DNA from: Oasisia sp. SBJ-2009
Taxonomy: Eukaryota > Annelida > Polychaeta > Sabellida > Siboglinidae
Direction of reading: 5' to 3'
NCBI GenBank assembly: GCA_964017155.1
Contig: OZ024857.1
Location: 10,710,862-10,774,861 of the forward strand
Length of the DNA: 64,000 nt
This document shows, in pieces, positions 38,801-45,985 of the stretch; position 1 is the first letter of the stretch; every line of letters begins with the position of its first letter. The notes under the pieces are model-generated. The model was not told the DNA's origin and made no database searches. It worked only from the letters and a program-made list of their open reading frames with translations. The translations under genes were made by a program, and so were the position numbers.

Positions 38801-41719
38801 CGCCATCTTGCTCAATATCGACGGTCCTCGACATTCCGGCGCTCATAAATATATCTTATTCAATATATTATGTCTTCATACTTGCAGAGGGGTTACATTA
38901 TAGCAATATTAAACTATACATAAAGTATCAATTTCATACGAAGCGCATAGCTGTGTTTTGAGCCAGAAACACAGCGTTCCGGCAGTTCCGCCGGAACATT
39001 CCGCAAATTACAGAGGCCCCTTGAATATGCCTCTCCTATATGGAATCCACACAGTGACACACCACTACCCAAATCAAACATCATGAAAAGGTACATCACT
39101 GTGCAGCCAGATTTGTTAAAAACGACCATCGACGCCAACCAATCACAACAGACATAATAGCCACCCTTGGATGGCCCACTCAAAATATTAAATAACATAA
39201 TCAACATCACACCACCACCAGGCCTATTAAAACCATCAAATAACCGTGGCCATTACATGGCCACCAGGTGCCGCATAAACACTTCAGCGTTCTCCTTTTA
39301 CCCCCGCGCAATTCGCATCTGGAATATGATCCCACAACATATTACTGAAATAGATAACCCAATAACTTTTCAAGCAGCAATCACGAACCTCCCCTTCACA
39401 ACACCCAATCACCTAAATTGCCTGTAAAACAAAAAAACAAACAAACAAACAAGCTCAAACAAACAAGCTCAAACAAACAAGCTCAAACAAACAAGCTCAA
39501 ACAAACAAACAAACAAACAAACATAATACCAAACGCATGCGCACAAGAAGCACTACAAACTCCTGCGTTAGCCCAAGTTTGGGCTGTTTGGAGTCAATAA
39601 CCTAAGAACTAAGAAACCAGTCCCTAAATCAGCTCCAGTCGCGCGGAGTCTCGCCATGTATCGTGACCCACTTACGGACCCTATTACATTTACAGGAATA
39701 TAAAATAATGATTTTATTTTATAACCAATAGTGTGGGCATATGTAATTTTTATGTATATAGGATATGTGAAGAAAAGTTTCGCGACTGTTAAAGTTGCAT
39801 TGTGACATAATTTCCCATTTTTAACGCATTTTAGAAAAGTCAATGGACAATGGCAATGCCAATGCCAATGCACACCATGACCAATATTTGCTTATTACTA
39901 TTAATATACTTCCTACCACATGTACCACTTTGTGGTTTTATACGTTATTTGATCAAATATAAGTTTGCAACAAACAACGACTTTGGAGTTTCCCAAGAAT
40001 TGATCTATTTTTACCATCGGCACTCTCCGGTCGACGAAAGTAAACGATGTCGCTAACAATGTCGTAAATGATACGCGCGCGTGTTACCTATGATAAACAC
40101 GCAGATATGTAAACAAATGAGGTATGTGGATGGAAAAGTGTGTTTTTGATTAAATGTAAACATTGACATATATCTAAATGCATACAAAGTTATTTTGTAA
40201 ACTCACAGGATTTGTTGTTTCTGCTTTTCACTGGAATTCCTTTCGTCGAGGTCTAAGCCAATCAGTGAATTGTAACTGACGAGGCTTGCCAGGACATTTT
40301 TTCGTGTTTTGCTCCTTTTTATCTTAAAATGGACATATTATGTGAAACTAAGTTGATAGGTAGTTGAGACATATAGTGTATGGGGAATGCTGATTTACTG
40401 GAAAATTTTATTTTATACATGGCGGAAGTCAGAATGGAACTTTAAAGGTTGTTTTCACGGTTAAATCTAACAGTAAAAGATCGCCAAACGAAATCGTATA
40501 TATGCAGGCCTATACAATAATTACAATAGACTTTATGCATTTGAGTAAACTTCACTGGTAAATCTGGTGTGCCACACCGAAGAAATATTAATGGAGATAT
40601 CGGATTCGTAGGCCCCATTTTTATGTAATGGTCAAAATAATTGACTTATGTTTGTTGTCCTTTTTTAAAGAACCTACTGAGAACACTTAAATATATTCTT
40701 AGTTTCAGCTATTTCAGCTATTGTGCAAACATCGGGCTGACGGTACGTGCAAGTGTCGTGCACCATAGCACAGCAGCACAGACCACAGTGGTCTGTGATT
40801 AACCAGACTGCTCTCGCACACGTATACACCGTGCAAGTAGATTTTCGATCGAGTAACTATGGCTTATATGCTTCAACACGTGCACGCAAGACAATTTAAT
40901 TGATCTTAAGAATTAAATATGTAACTTACCATTTCGTTTAATCATATACCCACTAACCGGCACGAAATTATGCAGGTACACACACGCGCGCCCGCGCGCT
41001 CTCACATACACACGCCCGCGCGCGAACGCATGTACGCGCGCACACACACACACACGCACGGACGCACACACACACCGATGTATTATGCAGGCACCACATA
41101 CAAATACTAATAGCTCACGTGACCAAATAGGCCAGTTAGATCAATTAAGTAAGCTGCATAGATCTATTTATTCTGATCTGACGACACGACGTATTTATGA
41201 CCCAATTCACACCCACTGGTTTGTTTCCCGACAGTGATCAGCCGCCAGACGTCGACGACGGGGCTGTCCGTCCACGACCTCGTCGGCGATGCCGTCGGGC
41301 CGTCCATCAAGCCGGACGAGAGCATCGGCATCGGCATCAACGCCGCAAGCGCTCGCCAGAAGTGGCCGCCAGACGTCGCCACCGACGTGCCCAGTGTCGC
41401 CTCTACTGGCGACGACAGCGTCGACATCTTGACGAGCGAACGCAATAGCAGAACAGAGGGCAGTGACGTCGACGTGGTTCCACAGAGCGCCGACGACAAC
41501 GGCAAAGTCGTTAAAACTAACGACGAGCCGTCGAGGACTGGCGCGGACACCGAGCCGACCTCAGTGGCGGCCAGCAAGGAGAGACTATTGCGGCGGAGTG
41601 GCGAAACCGGTGTGTTCGTGAAGAAGGCGGCCAAGCCCAAGTCAGACCTCGCGCTAGACAAGACCCGCTCCGGCGCCAGCAAGACGCGAGTGAGACGTAA
41701 CAACACCAACAACGTGTGA
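5225..41719 (+). CDS. PDE1: PDE1, Ca2+/calmodulin-dependent 3',5'-cyclic nucleotide phosphodiesterase (13 exons, 5' end outside window)
   Basis: This gene encodes a class I phosphodiesterase that hydrolyses cAMP and cGMP in the cytosol and, in known PDE1 enzymes, is switched on by Ca2+/calmodulin. I joined 13 exons: 5225-5407, 7886-7952, 9200-9316, 9906-10046, 11727-11827, 14633-14758, 16029-16130, 16890-17010, 19830-19911, 22876-23079, 25823-25906, 27734-27994 and 41235-41719. All introns are GT..AG and phases agree at every junction, giving about 690 residues. Catalytic-domain signatures occur in order: YHNLTHAADV, IHDFEHTGTTNNFH, SDISHPAK and the purine-clamp glutamine in SQIGF. The start codon and the first N-terminal exon or exons, which should hold the upstream calmodulin site, are not in the window. 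The C-terminal tail after the catalytic domain is long, charged and Ser/Lys/Asp-rich, and is not conserved in my memory of vertebrate PDE1. Assignment to PDE1 rather than another PDE family rests on VPSEVRDWLA, KPKFRS and the HTGTTNNFH context. Confidence 0.95.
5408..7885. other. PDE1 intron, no gene
   Basis: AT-rich. It holds a possible antisense LINE 3' end near 6125-6200 (a - strand ATCCTATCC..AATAAA tail) and an AT palindrome at 6711-6746. Nothing else recognised. Confidence 0.6.
6711..6746. repeat. (AT)n palindrome centred on ACCGGT
   Basis: Alternating AT runs of 15-17 bases flank CCGG at 6728-6731, making a perfect self-complementary block. Confidence 0.9.
7886..7952 (+). CDS. PDE1: PDE1 exon b
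   Basis: A 67-base exon between ttgtttcag and gtaaga. Its first A completes the AAA lysine begun in exon a, then 22 codons read MYRRMSSSVGLHVPPTVLML and LK. This matches the short PDE1 segment linking the regulatory region to the catalytic domain (MYR..VGL..P..V..LK). Confidence 0.9.
7953..9199. other. PDE1 intron, nothing recognised
   Basis: AT-rich non-coding sequence with no repeat arrays or mobile-element coding seen. The 9317-9905 intron is likewise featureless. Confidence 0.6.
9200..9316 (+). CDS. PDE1: PDE1 exon c (start of catalytic domain)
   Basis: Exactly 39 codons between catttttag and gtcagt, phase 0 at both ends. The reading NIDDWSFDMFGVNE followed by HALKYVGYELLQRYDLIRSF matches the first helices of the PDE catalytic domain (W-S-FD-F, ELL-RYDLI-FK). 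Confidence 0.95.
9906..10046 (+). CDS. PDE1: PDE1 exon d (catalytic histidine and first metal ligand)
   Basis: 47 codons between ttgcag and gtgcgt, phase 0. It contains GYSKYKNPYHNLTHAADVTQ. The YHN histidine is the PDE general acid and the histidine in THAADV is a metal ligand. The 3' edge of this exon, with its donor site, is the source of the 74-bp tandem repeat that follows it. Confidence 0.97.
10047..11300. repeat. 74-bp tandem repeat derived from the exon d 3' edge and donor
   Basis: About 16-17 copies, period 74. Each contains the last 40 or so bases of exon d (ACCACACACCACATCATCTC, then ACACTG..GCCTCATG) followed by a GTGCGT or GTGCAT donor-like site and a spacer ending CACACTTAACCAAGTC. 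Roughly half the copies keep GTGCGT. The unit is not a multiple of three. The remaining intron to 11726 is AT-rich and empty. Confidence 0.95.
11727..11827 (+). CDS. PDE1: PDE1 exon e (HD metal-binding motif)
   Basis: 101 bases between ccttgcag and gtcaac. It reads LWLSDLEIFATLVAAMIHDF and then EHTGTTNNFHINT, ending on two bases of a split codon. This is the HDxxHxxxxN signature of PDEs; H and D of IHD bind the catalytic metals. Confidence 0.97.
11929..13079. repeat. 39-bp satellite array, left block (about 29 copies)
   Basis: Unit includes TTTCACTTTAAATAAACTCT followed by TATGTCCCCTGTCCTTACA. Early copies are diverged; from about 12,190 they are near identical. Because 39 is divisible by three, both strands carry long repetitive frames that are not genes. 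Each copy has AATAAA in the PDE1 sense direction. Confidence 0.97.
13080..14111. mobile_element. non-autonomous piggyBac-like element
   Basis: The 1032-bp insert has 13-bp perfect terminal inverted repeats CCCATTAGACCCC / GGGGTCTAATGGG and is flanked by TTAA on both sides (13076-13079, 14112-14115). TTAA target duplication with CCC..GGG ends is the piggyBac hallmark; Kolobok also uses TTAA but with other ends. No transposase frame is present. It splits the 39-bp satellite, so it inserted after the array formed. Confidence 0.88.
14112..14482. repeat. 39-bp satellite array, right block (about 9 copies)
   Basis: Continuation of the same 39-bp unit on the far side of the piggyBac-like insert; it fades into unique sequence before exon f. 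Confidence 0.97.
14633..14758 (+). CDS. PDE1: PDE1 exon f
   Basis: 126 bases between gttacag and gtagca. The first T completes an AGT serine from exon e. Then 41 codons read SDMALMYNDRAVLENYHVSS and on to LMKDDELNILSGLKKEEY. LMYNDRAVLEN matches the PDE1 consensus L-YNDRSVLEN. Confidence 0.95.
15440..16000 (-). pseudogene. Penelope-like retroelement remnant, GIY-YIG endonuclease region
   Basis: Read on the - strand, pieces match the C-terminal part of Penelope-like elements: VRPHRNLRQILVHPKDK, VYQIPRKTCNMCYIGETGR (the GIY-YIG core, here YIG), TFGTRL, then after frameshifts segments resembling DWEGAKVVDRE and a C-terminal LKKAVDGGRNEE. Several frameshifts and stops show it is dead. The reverse transcriptase part is missing. 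It lies antisense in the PDE1 intron, ending about 30 bases before exon g. Confidence 0.72.
16029..16130 (+). CDS. PDE1: PDE1 exon g
   Basis: 102 bases between tttcag and gtcagt. It completes an AGA arginine and reads DFRSLVIDMVLATDMSYHFQ followed by QIKNMKNLISLPE. LVI-MVLATDMS-HFQQIK is highly conserved in PDE1. The donor is within six bases of a run that would otherwise read on in frame for a few codons. Confidence 0.95.
16203..16504 (-). pseudogene. LINE 3' end (reverse transcriptase C-terminus) with terminal 10-bp repeat
   Basis: The - strand frame contains FPLYDWTITAKSLNSFKTRL and DKFWYNQDVLYDFEAPL, typical of the last residues of non-LTR retrotransposon ORF2. It is followed at 16203-16255 by four to five tandem copies of a 10-bp unit (AGGTATCCTA on this strand), as seen at the 3' ends of some CR1-type LINEs. 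Confidence 0.6.
16890..17010 (+). CDS. PDE1: PDE1 exon h (second-site metal aspartate)
   Basis: 121 bases between tttgtag and gtctgt. The first base completes CCC. It reads IDKSKAMSLVIHCSDISHPA then KEWSIHYKWTMMLLEEFFLQ. The aspartate of SDISHPAK is the fourth protein ligand of the catalytic metal site. A hAT-type element begins only 31 bases past the donor. Confidence 0.96.
17041..19163. mobile_element. hAT-type DNA element, no transposase, with nested LINE fragment
   Basis: Ends are CAGGGGTG (17041) and CACCCCTG (to 19163). An identical 8-bp GTCCCACA flanks both sides (17033-17040 and 19164-19171). An 8-bp duplication with CAGNG-type ends is characteristic of hAT elements. Subterminal regions are rich in TACTT/AAGTA motifs in both orientations (17050-17220 and 19005-19140). 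No hAT transposase frame is visible. A LINE fragment sits inside at about 18285-18960. Confidence 0.88.
18285..18960 (-). pseudogene. CR1/L2-like LINE 3' fragment nested in the hAT element
   Basis: On the - strand overlapping frames give TRQKFAEKIPFCRTKCRQLS, LAYVGPKIWNTLI and later YRYLKKYQISAYEK, the usual LINE C-terminus (R-K..GPKIWN-LP). It ends in AATAAAGC and an (ATT)n tail at 18285-18304. Confidence 0.65.
19421..19633. repeat. 213-bp inverted repeat (hairpin of about 100-bp arms)
   Basis: The sequence from ATGATTTAACTTACTTTGGA folds back on its complement, which ends at 19633, with a loop of a few bases near 19520. The arms differ at only a few sites. No flanking target duplication is certain. 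Wording such as GTTGAAACGTC resembles 3' ends of Penelope-like elements, so an inverted terminal fragment is possible. Confidence 0.85.
19830..19911 (+). CDS. PDE1: PDE1 exon i (purine-clamp glutamine)
   Basis: 82 bases between ctgcag and gtgagt. It reads GDRESELGLTITPLCDRKNT then LVAQSQI plus one base. The second Q of AQSQ corresponds to the invariant glutamine that contacts the purine ring of the substrate. Confidence 0.96.
20204..20700 (-). pseudogene. L2/CR1-like LINE 3' fragment
   Basis: The - strand reads KQLFVPKTKLNIGKRAFSVA then APTIWNQLPITIKSSETVE, matching the conserved LINE end RAFSVAAP-LWN-LP-. The 3' tail is (ATT)n at about 20204-20222. Stops and frameshifts are present. Confidence 0.75.
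20701..22235. other. PDE1 intron, nothing recognised
   Basis: AT-rich non-coding sequence without arrays or recognisable coding. Confidence 0.6.
22236..22391. repeat. (GTCC)n/(GTCT)n tetranucleotide array
   Basis: Mixed TCCG and TCTG units over about 150 bases. The frames reading VRPS/TDGR repeats are by-products. Confidence 0.97.
22432..22875. repeat. partial tandem copies of the exon j acceptor and 5' edge
   Basis: Before the real exon j (22876), acceptor-like TTGCAG followed by an exon-like start occurs at 22438, 22493, 22582, 22651, 22718 and 22817. Several copies continue GCTTCATAGACTTCATTGTT then GACCCTTATTGTGCCTCA. They carry the first eight or so codons of exon j, then diverge from the exon at the PSF position. 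Confidence 0.93.
22876..23079 (+). CDS. PDE1: PDE1 exon j (end of catalytic domain, Ser-rich linker)
   Basis: 204 bases between gttgcag and gttcgt. It reads FIDFIVDPSFQVMGDMLEKI, then a variable region that includes a serine run, ending PKSPSP. The split glycine codons at both ends match neighbours i and k. If the donor were skipped, the frame would stay open to a stop at 23165. The 5' edge of this exon, including the acceptor, is copied several times just upstream. Confidence 0.93.
23080..25189. other. PDE1 intron, degenerate 30-bp repeats and no gene
   Basis: Between about 23,480 and 23,830 a degenerate unit (CATTCTGAACTNGCTACAAA) recurs about ten times. The rest shows nothing recognisable. 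Confidence 0.6.
25190..25640. repeat. CA-rich minisatellite, about 35-bp unit
   Basis: Degenerate copies containing CATGCTGACACACACAAAC and CACATCCATACA. Cys/Val-rich frames across it are not genes. Confidence 0.9.
25823..25906 (+). CDS. PDE1: PDE1 exon k
   Basis: 84 bases between ccaccag and gtgggt. It reads GGCLKVTRYWVDILNHNKGL then WKERAAA. W-V-I--NK--WKERAA is the conserved helix near the end of PDE1 proteins. Phases agree on both sides. Confidence 0.92.
26375..27125. repeat. 37-bp minisatellite, about 20 copies
   Basis: Unit contains GTAGATCTCGTAAACAGGAC followed by CATGCCCTAACCTCTAG. Diverged relatives of the unit extend upstream to about 26,030, nearly up to exon k. Confidence 0.95.
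27126..27733. other. PDE1 intron remainder; possible LINE 3' tail
   Basis: Near 27,660-27,697 a stretch reading AAGGACAATAAAGTGAAATT resembles LINE 3' tails in sense orientation. Nothing else seen. Confidence 0.3.
27734..27994 (+). CDS. PDE1: PDE1 exon l (charged tail)
   Basis: 261 bases after gtgacag. It begins by completing GAT and reads ALERKAKEEAEEEKEDDQDD, then a Lys/Pro/Asp-rich tail ending APQTVVQ. The donor caag|gtgaga fits exon m in phase. Without splicing the frame ends at TGA 28003-28005 after three more residues, so this exon could also be terminal. Confidence 0.85.
28003..28005 (+). other. alternative PDE1 stop codon by read-through of exon l donor
   Basis: Reading on past the exon l donor adds G, E, S and then TGA. 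A transcript ending here would lack exon m. An AATAAA at about 29,872 could end such a transcript; the roughly 1.9 kb between shows no coding features and is rich in short repeats. Confidence 0.4.
28490..28740. repeat. degenerate GGCNATTGCTGGC repeats
   Basis: Short units of 12-18 bases such as GGCGGCCATTGCTGGC recur with spacing changes. Confidence 0.8.
28877..28935. repeat. (AT)n run
   Basis: About 58 bases of alternating AT. Confidence 0.98.
29911..30415. repeat. 23-bp minisatellite, about 21 copies
   Basis: First copies are identical (AGCTAACACACACCGACGTA plus AAC, period 23); later copies drift in length and sequence. Confidence 0.95.
30596..31226. repeat. 14-bp minisatellite, about 45 copies with a few variant states
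   Basis: Every unit is CACTGTC followed by ATTGCAA, AGTGTAA or AGTGCGA/AA. The AGTG form makes CACTGTCAGTG, which is nearly self-complementary. Confidence 0.97.
31227..33191. other. PDE1 last intron, no gene; GT and AT microsatellites
   Basis: Contains short TA/TG runs at about 32,200-32,236 and a (GT)n run at 32,771-32,820. No coding recognised. Confidence 0.6.
35020..35312 (+). pseudogene. LINE C-terminal fragment near the palindrome centre
   Basis: Reads YLTDPFKLNNSVYDCHTCN then CTNIHVKKYNLSLGQCIFAY and KIGKLWDTIPECIQNAS, like the LINE end K-WN-LPE-I. It reads toward the spacer, opposite to the RT pieces of the left arm, so it is a separate fragment. Confidence 0.5.
35800..37160 (+). pseudogene. 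non-LTR reverse transcriptase remnant in right arm
   Basis: The + strand pieces follow RT order: KRGVPQ then SILGPL, FDDTSTIKTFTDDRNTVNIE, LTIDSVDIERL, then past the nested LINE NIDEIANRCSQTIGPITRIK, SLYNSIILPHTNYHLLVWGH, NKLEKNLIRIIFSNKYSSHI. Q-S in GVPQ.SILGP has lost its glycine codon, and stops and frameshifts occur throughout. The same sequence lies on the - strand of the left arm. Confidence 0.75.
36229..36838 (-). pseudogene. L2-like LINE 3' end inserted in the right arm only
   Basis: The - strand frame reads CVGDSAFGAAAPRLWNELPL then NIRASGTLPIFR, the L2/CR1 C-terminus. Downstream on this strand come AGCGCTATATAAAAAC and an (ATT)n tail at about 36231-36248. The left arm lacks this insert. 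Confidence 0.8.
38107..39028. repeat. 0.9-kb inverted repeat with about 340-bp arms
   Basis: The left arm from GGGCCTCTGTAATTTGCGGA to about 38,440 recurs inverted from about 38,690 to 39,028. Arms include GCCGGAACGCTGTGTTT and CACACCTACCGGCCATAC. The spacer is about 250 bases. No transposase frame and no clear target duplication; a foldback or MITE-type element is likely. Confidence 0.85.
39029..39427 (+). pseudogene. LINE reverse transcriptase C-terminal fragment
   Basis: The + strand gives EYASPIWNPHSDT, DLLKTTIDANQSQQT, then after stops GHYMATRCRINTSAFSFYPR and AIRIWNMIPQHITEI. LEYA-P-W-P and FFPR-IR-WN-LP are standard LINE 3' motifs. A CAAACAAACAAGCT-type tandem tail at 39,425-39,525 follows. 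Confidence 0.75.
39428..39525. repeat. CAAA-rich tandem repeat after LINE fragment
   Basis: Repeats of CAAACAAACAAGCT and CAAA; plausibly the LINE 3' tail. Confidence 0.85.
39526..41234. other. end of PDE1 last intron, no gene
   Basis: Non-coding. A purine/pyrimidine alternating CA/CG-rich run lies at about 40,978-41,080. Confidence 0.6.
41235..41719 (+). CDS. PDE1: PDE1 exon m, terminal coding exon
   Basis: After cccgacag the frame in phase with exon l runs 160 codons to TGA at 41717-41719. It is GC-rich in an AT-rich setting and holds many CG-containing codons. The peptide is hydrophilic (VISRQTSTTGLSVHDLVGDA, later KAAKPKSDLALDKTRSG and a basic end RVRRNNTNNV). I know no domain in it. 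Its link to PDE1 rests on phase agreement, the acceptor and the open frame. The 13.2-kb intron makes this less certain than the other exons. Confidence 0.75.
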
Positions 41720-41733
41720 CGCAGTTCACGTTG

Positions 41734-44700
41734 TCAGTCTCGCTGTCGCGCGTACATTGTTATGGTCGTTGTAAGATTCCGATTGACGTTTCTACGCATG
41801 CACGGTAAATGTAAACTGATCAATGTGCAGCGAAACGACAAAGTATTTTTGGTATAAATGCCGCGGGCTGTTCGTTAACTCTCCTGTGATGATTACTGTG
41901 AAGAGTTGCTTAAATATCGTTCAATACATTAAAGTATTACGTTTGTCTAAATCACTGTCACTGATTATGGGGCACTACAGCCACGTGATTTGCGCTTGCT
42001 ATCAAAACATGCATCAACACTTGTTTGCCTCGTGTTAATTTGCGACAAATAACTTTGCTGGAAGGTTATATACCGCCTAACGAACAGCCTGTAGTATTTA
42101 TACCACAAATGCTTTGGCGTTTCGCTGCATACTGGTGATTTTACTATTTATCACCCAGGCGCAGAAATGTCAACCGGAACGTTTATAACGCCGGAAAAAT
42201 GTCAGCGCGACATCGCTCGTGTTGCGTTGGTTATAATTATATAACTCGGTAACCGGGGACGTAGCTTGTTGCATCGCGAGTTTGGCTGACCGTCCGTGTC
42301 CTTTAATGGTCACCTGTACTGTGTACACTAGTGTCATAGTTCGCAAACGTGTATACAATATTTAATTTTTAAATGACGGGTATTCAGTAATAGTCGGTTC
42401 AAACAGAAAACGTGTAATCCAGTCATTAGGTACATCACGTCGCCATGAGACATGTCGACTGATTTTACGTTCACGACTAACAGAACCGTGATGCAGTTAT
42501 GTTTATTTTCGACTGGCGTAAAGAACTAAAAATAATTAAAGTAACGGACATTTCACCCCGGGGGAACAGACGCCATTTCTGTTACAACTTGCCACGTTTC
42601 TTGCAACATAAAAGACGGATGAATTAAACTGATCACCAGTACTCGATGATCGTATTCATCAGTCAGAAGTGGCGTAAGCATATGGCCACAATTATCTGAT
42701 TCTGATTGCAGTGGCAGCAAGCGTTCACCTATTTATTATACCATTATTTTTTAGGTATTTGTTTATTTCACATGCAAAGCAACGTATGCTTTTTGCTGTA
42801 TATATGTAAAATAATTGTATACACGTATGTATGTATGTATGTATGTATGTATGTATGTATGCACGTATGCTTGTGTGTATGTATGTATTACTATGTAACA
42901 CATTAATGTGTAAGTCTCCAACATTGTCGCAGTTCCTGCTAGGTCGTTATTTTGACAAAAAGCCAATACCACAACCTTAGATTAATAAACTCGTGACAAA
43001 CCGAAATTGTTTCAAGTGGGTGTATAATTATATGTACTGTTAGCAATCGAGACGTGAGTTTTCTGTACGCAGTGGAATGAGTAAATGTGGCATGATTGTT
43101 AGAGATGACGCCATTTTGTCTGCGTCTAGCTGGAAGAATAATACTCGTGTTTCTACTAGCCATGCATCAGTCAATAGACCGGCCGGTGATTTCAGAAGAA
43201 CTTCACGCGTCCGTCACCAATTAACACTATGAGGTATACTTACCGTATATCCGGTATTAGTTAGCGTAGCCAAATGGATGTTCATAATACCGATACACTA
43301 TTAACAGTAGCATTAAACAATTGTCGTGCATCCGTGCATATGTACGTGCCCTGCATGTGTGAAAAGGTTTATTTATAACGGGTTAAGCCTGTACTGTACG
43401 TTTGTTTCAGTTAGGATTACAAGTGGTACCTGTTTCGACAGCACACGAGCATTCTAGGGTGAATGTTGATGCGGTGTTGTTAACATCGTTTAGCGCTGTT
43501 AAAATGCCAGCAACGTCTATTCGCGCCGTCTGGGAACAACTACACAACTATGCATTGGTCGTCAGGTAAAACAAGAGTGCGTACATTCCAGGAACTAAAC
43601 CGACATGCCGCATTACGGGTCGTGCAATCATTTTGTATAGATATCGTCGTTTGATCAATGCCCGTCTAAATCCTGTAGTTGTAGTTTCGTCCTATTGTAG
43701 AACCCGTCTAAACTGATGTACACACGGGCTTGGCGTAATGTAGTCAGTTTTAAGTATTTTAAAGAGCTCCTAAGCTGTCGATATCAGTTCCAGTTGGAAC
43801 AGTTGTCCAAGAGATCTTCGTGTCGACGAAATCGCGTCCAAATGTAAACTAACACAGAGCCATCAGCCAGACGGTCATAATCACGCGAAAACTCATTTGA
43901 ACTGTACACATCGTCCGAATGAATGTCTAAGTAGTAAACGTCTTAAATTGGGTAGGTTTGTCGAAATCGTCTCTGGCCATAGCATCCAGTAGACTAAATT
44001 GGACAACACTAATGTATAGCAATGTTGAGAGATGGTGTACAAGTCTCGTTGAGCGTGCGACAATGATAATGGATAATTGTAAAATATCCATGACTCTGTG
44101 TACAATAGTTCCAGTGTACAGACATATTTTCAAAGTTATCACTCAAATTAACATTGCGTCTTAACGTCGCATTCGTTAGTCGGTGACGTCGGAAGGCTGT
44201 TAGCGTCTTGCACTGAGGTCGCTCGATTTTAACTCAACTGACAATAACAGCAATTGTTCTAATGTCACAAAATATGCGATGTATATGAATATATAACTGG
44301 TTATATGTCGCATTAACGGAGGAACACATTAAAACTCGACTTGGCTATTCATTCATAGTCGTGATTCGCCATTGTACCATTCACGTGGTTCATAATAATC
44401 ACGTAATAATATCGAAATGTTATCCTATGAATCTCAAACCAAAACCGTGTCCTAGCCATCGCAATCTCTATTGGGGAAATGACGATTCTCCAGTCGCCTA
44501 TAGTGTTTTCGTATGTACAAGTTGTACTCTATACTTTGTCGTATTTATGGACATTCACCGACATCATAGACATAGCCGGAGTCATGCATAAAAACGGTAC
44601 AATGAAACAGAGGAAGAAGACAGTGTTGGTGATTAGACTTTGCCCCGGGGGCCCTGTGCTTCTGCTTCTGGTACCGCAGCCATATTCGTTATACGTTGAG

Positions 44701-45539
44701 GTCACACAACCGTAACATCGGAGATGTAACCCTACATCTGCCAAACCTCCCGCACTTTCAGGGAGTTTACCGAACTGTTGTGAATGTCCTGGCTACATGG
44801 AATAGAAATCTCCCGGATTTTCATTTGATATCACCAATAGCATCCGCGCCCTGTCTTCCGATGTCCAATCTTACTTTGAACTCTTGAGATACAGGCTACT
44901 TATTTTGTCCGAATGCCATTCCTGCTAGACCGAACAGCTGAGCCTGAAAACAATTCTTGAATTTCGCGGATTTCGAATTTAAAAACATTCACAGGTGTAC
45001 AAAGGCGGCTTCATAAGTTAGATGAAAGAAAGAAGAACTCGTCGGTTCGTACGCCTACGGCTCCATGGCCCTGCGGTGCCGGTGTCGTCTTCCCTTAGTA
45101 CGACGTAACATAACATGCAACGCCAGTTACGTCACATGACCAGGCCGATAATGACATTAATATCGTGCAGAAGTCTAACCCGCACAAGTGCAACTTGTAT
45201 GTGTTCATCTACCACGAGATGTGTTTGTTCATACAATGCATGCAACACACGGACACATACATATGCACACACACCAAAATAGTAGAAGAACGAGTTCGTT
45301 TGTTCTTACCAGTCAGCGCGGTTATATTTACTGGCGGGAACAAAGAAGACGGCTCGAGTTGTTACGTCATTACTGACGTCATTGTCTCGCTCTGGTCAGA
45401 TTTCAATCTTGGCGACGTAATTCGTTTTTTCTCTTCTTCGTTTTTATCCATTCGCCTTACCTCACCTTGCTGAGGATACAGGCGGAAGGACATGACAGGC
45501 AATGAGGATTTTGTTGTTGCATTTAGGATGCAGTGTATA
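41734..45539. other. intergenic sequence after PDE1, no gene recognised
   Basis: Short frames only. A (TATG)n run lies at about 42,824-42,860. The start is presumably PDE1 3' UTR. Confidence 0.55.
41928..41933 (+). terminator. candidate PDE1 poly(A) signal ATTAAA
   Basis: ATTAAA lies about 210 bases after the PDE1 stop codon in AT-rich sequence. It is the first plausible polyadenylation hexamer I see after exon m; no transcript evidence. Confidence 0.35.
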
Positions 45540-45644
45540 AAAATGGAGGGACCCACGAAGAAGGGACCTGTTCACCTGAAATCAGCAGATGGACTGGAGA
45601 CCTTCTCTGACAGCAAGAGAGTTGTGGCAAGATGGAGTGAACAC

Positions 45645-45869
45645 TGAAACGTGTCGTCTTGGCCTGACATCTGTGTAGTCGGATTGTCCGACTCATCTCG
45701 CATACATACGTATCTGATTCGACACCAGAAGTACTGAACAAATCACTTTATTATGATTACACGCAGAGAGAGGGATAACACTGATCGACCTCGAGTCTCG
45801 TCATCTTCCAAGCCTGATCTCTTGGACTGCACATGTCGTTCTATGCATTTACATTGGCATACCATCACA
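45645..45869 (-). repeat. 3' LTR of the Ty3/gypsy-type element
   Basis: Matches the right repeat almost base for base. On the element strand AATAAA lies at 45747-45752 (TTTATT on +), a plausible poly(A) signal. Confidence 0.95.
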
Positions 45870-45882
45870 TCCCTCTTTCTTC
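45870..45882 (-). promoter_or_regulatory. polypurine tract next to 3' LTR
   Basis: The element strand reads GAAGAAAGAGGGA directly before the 3' LTR, fitting a plus-strand primer. Confidence 0.8.
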
Positions 45883-45985
45883 AAAACATAAAGACAAAAT
45901 ACTAACTTACTAATGTCCGTATGTAAGAGAAATCAAATCATTATTCTAACTATTAGCCATAATGTTCGTGTAAACTAGAACACAA

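Noticed and set aside
40978..41080. CA/CG alternating tract as a functional Z-DNA site
   Set aside because: Composition fits, but such tracts are common and nothing around it indicates a role.
41164..41712. 182-codon - strand frame
   Set aside because: It is the antisense shadow of the GC-rich PDE1 terminal exon; the + strand frame fits in phase with exon l.
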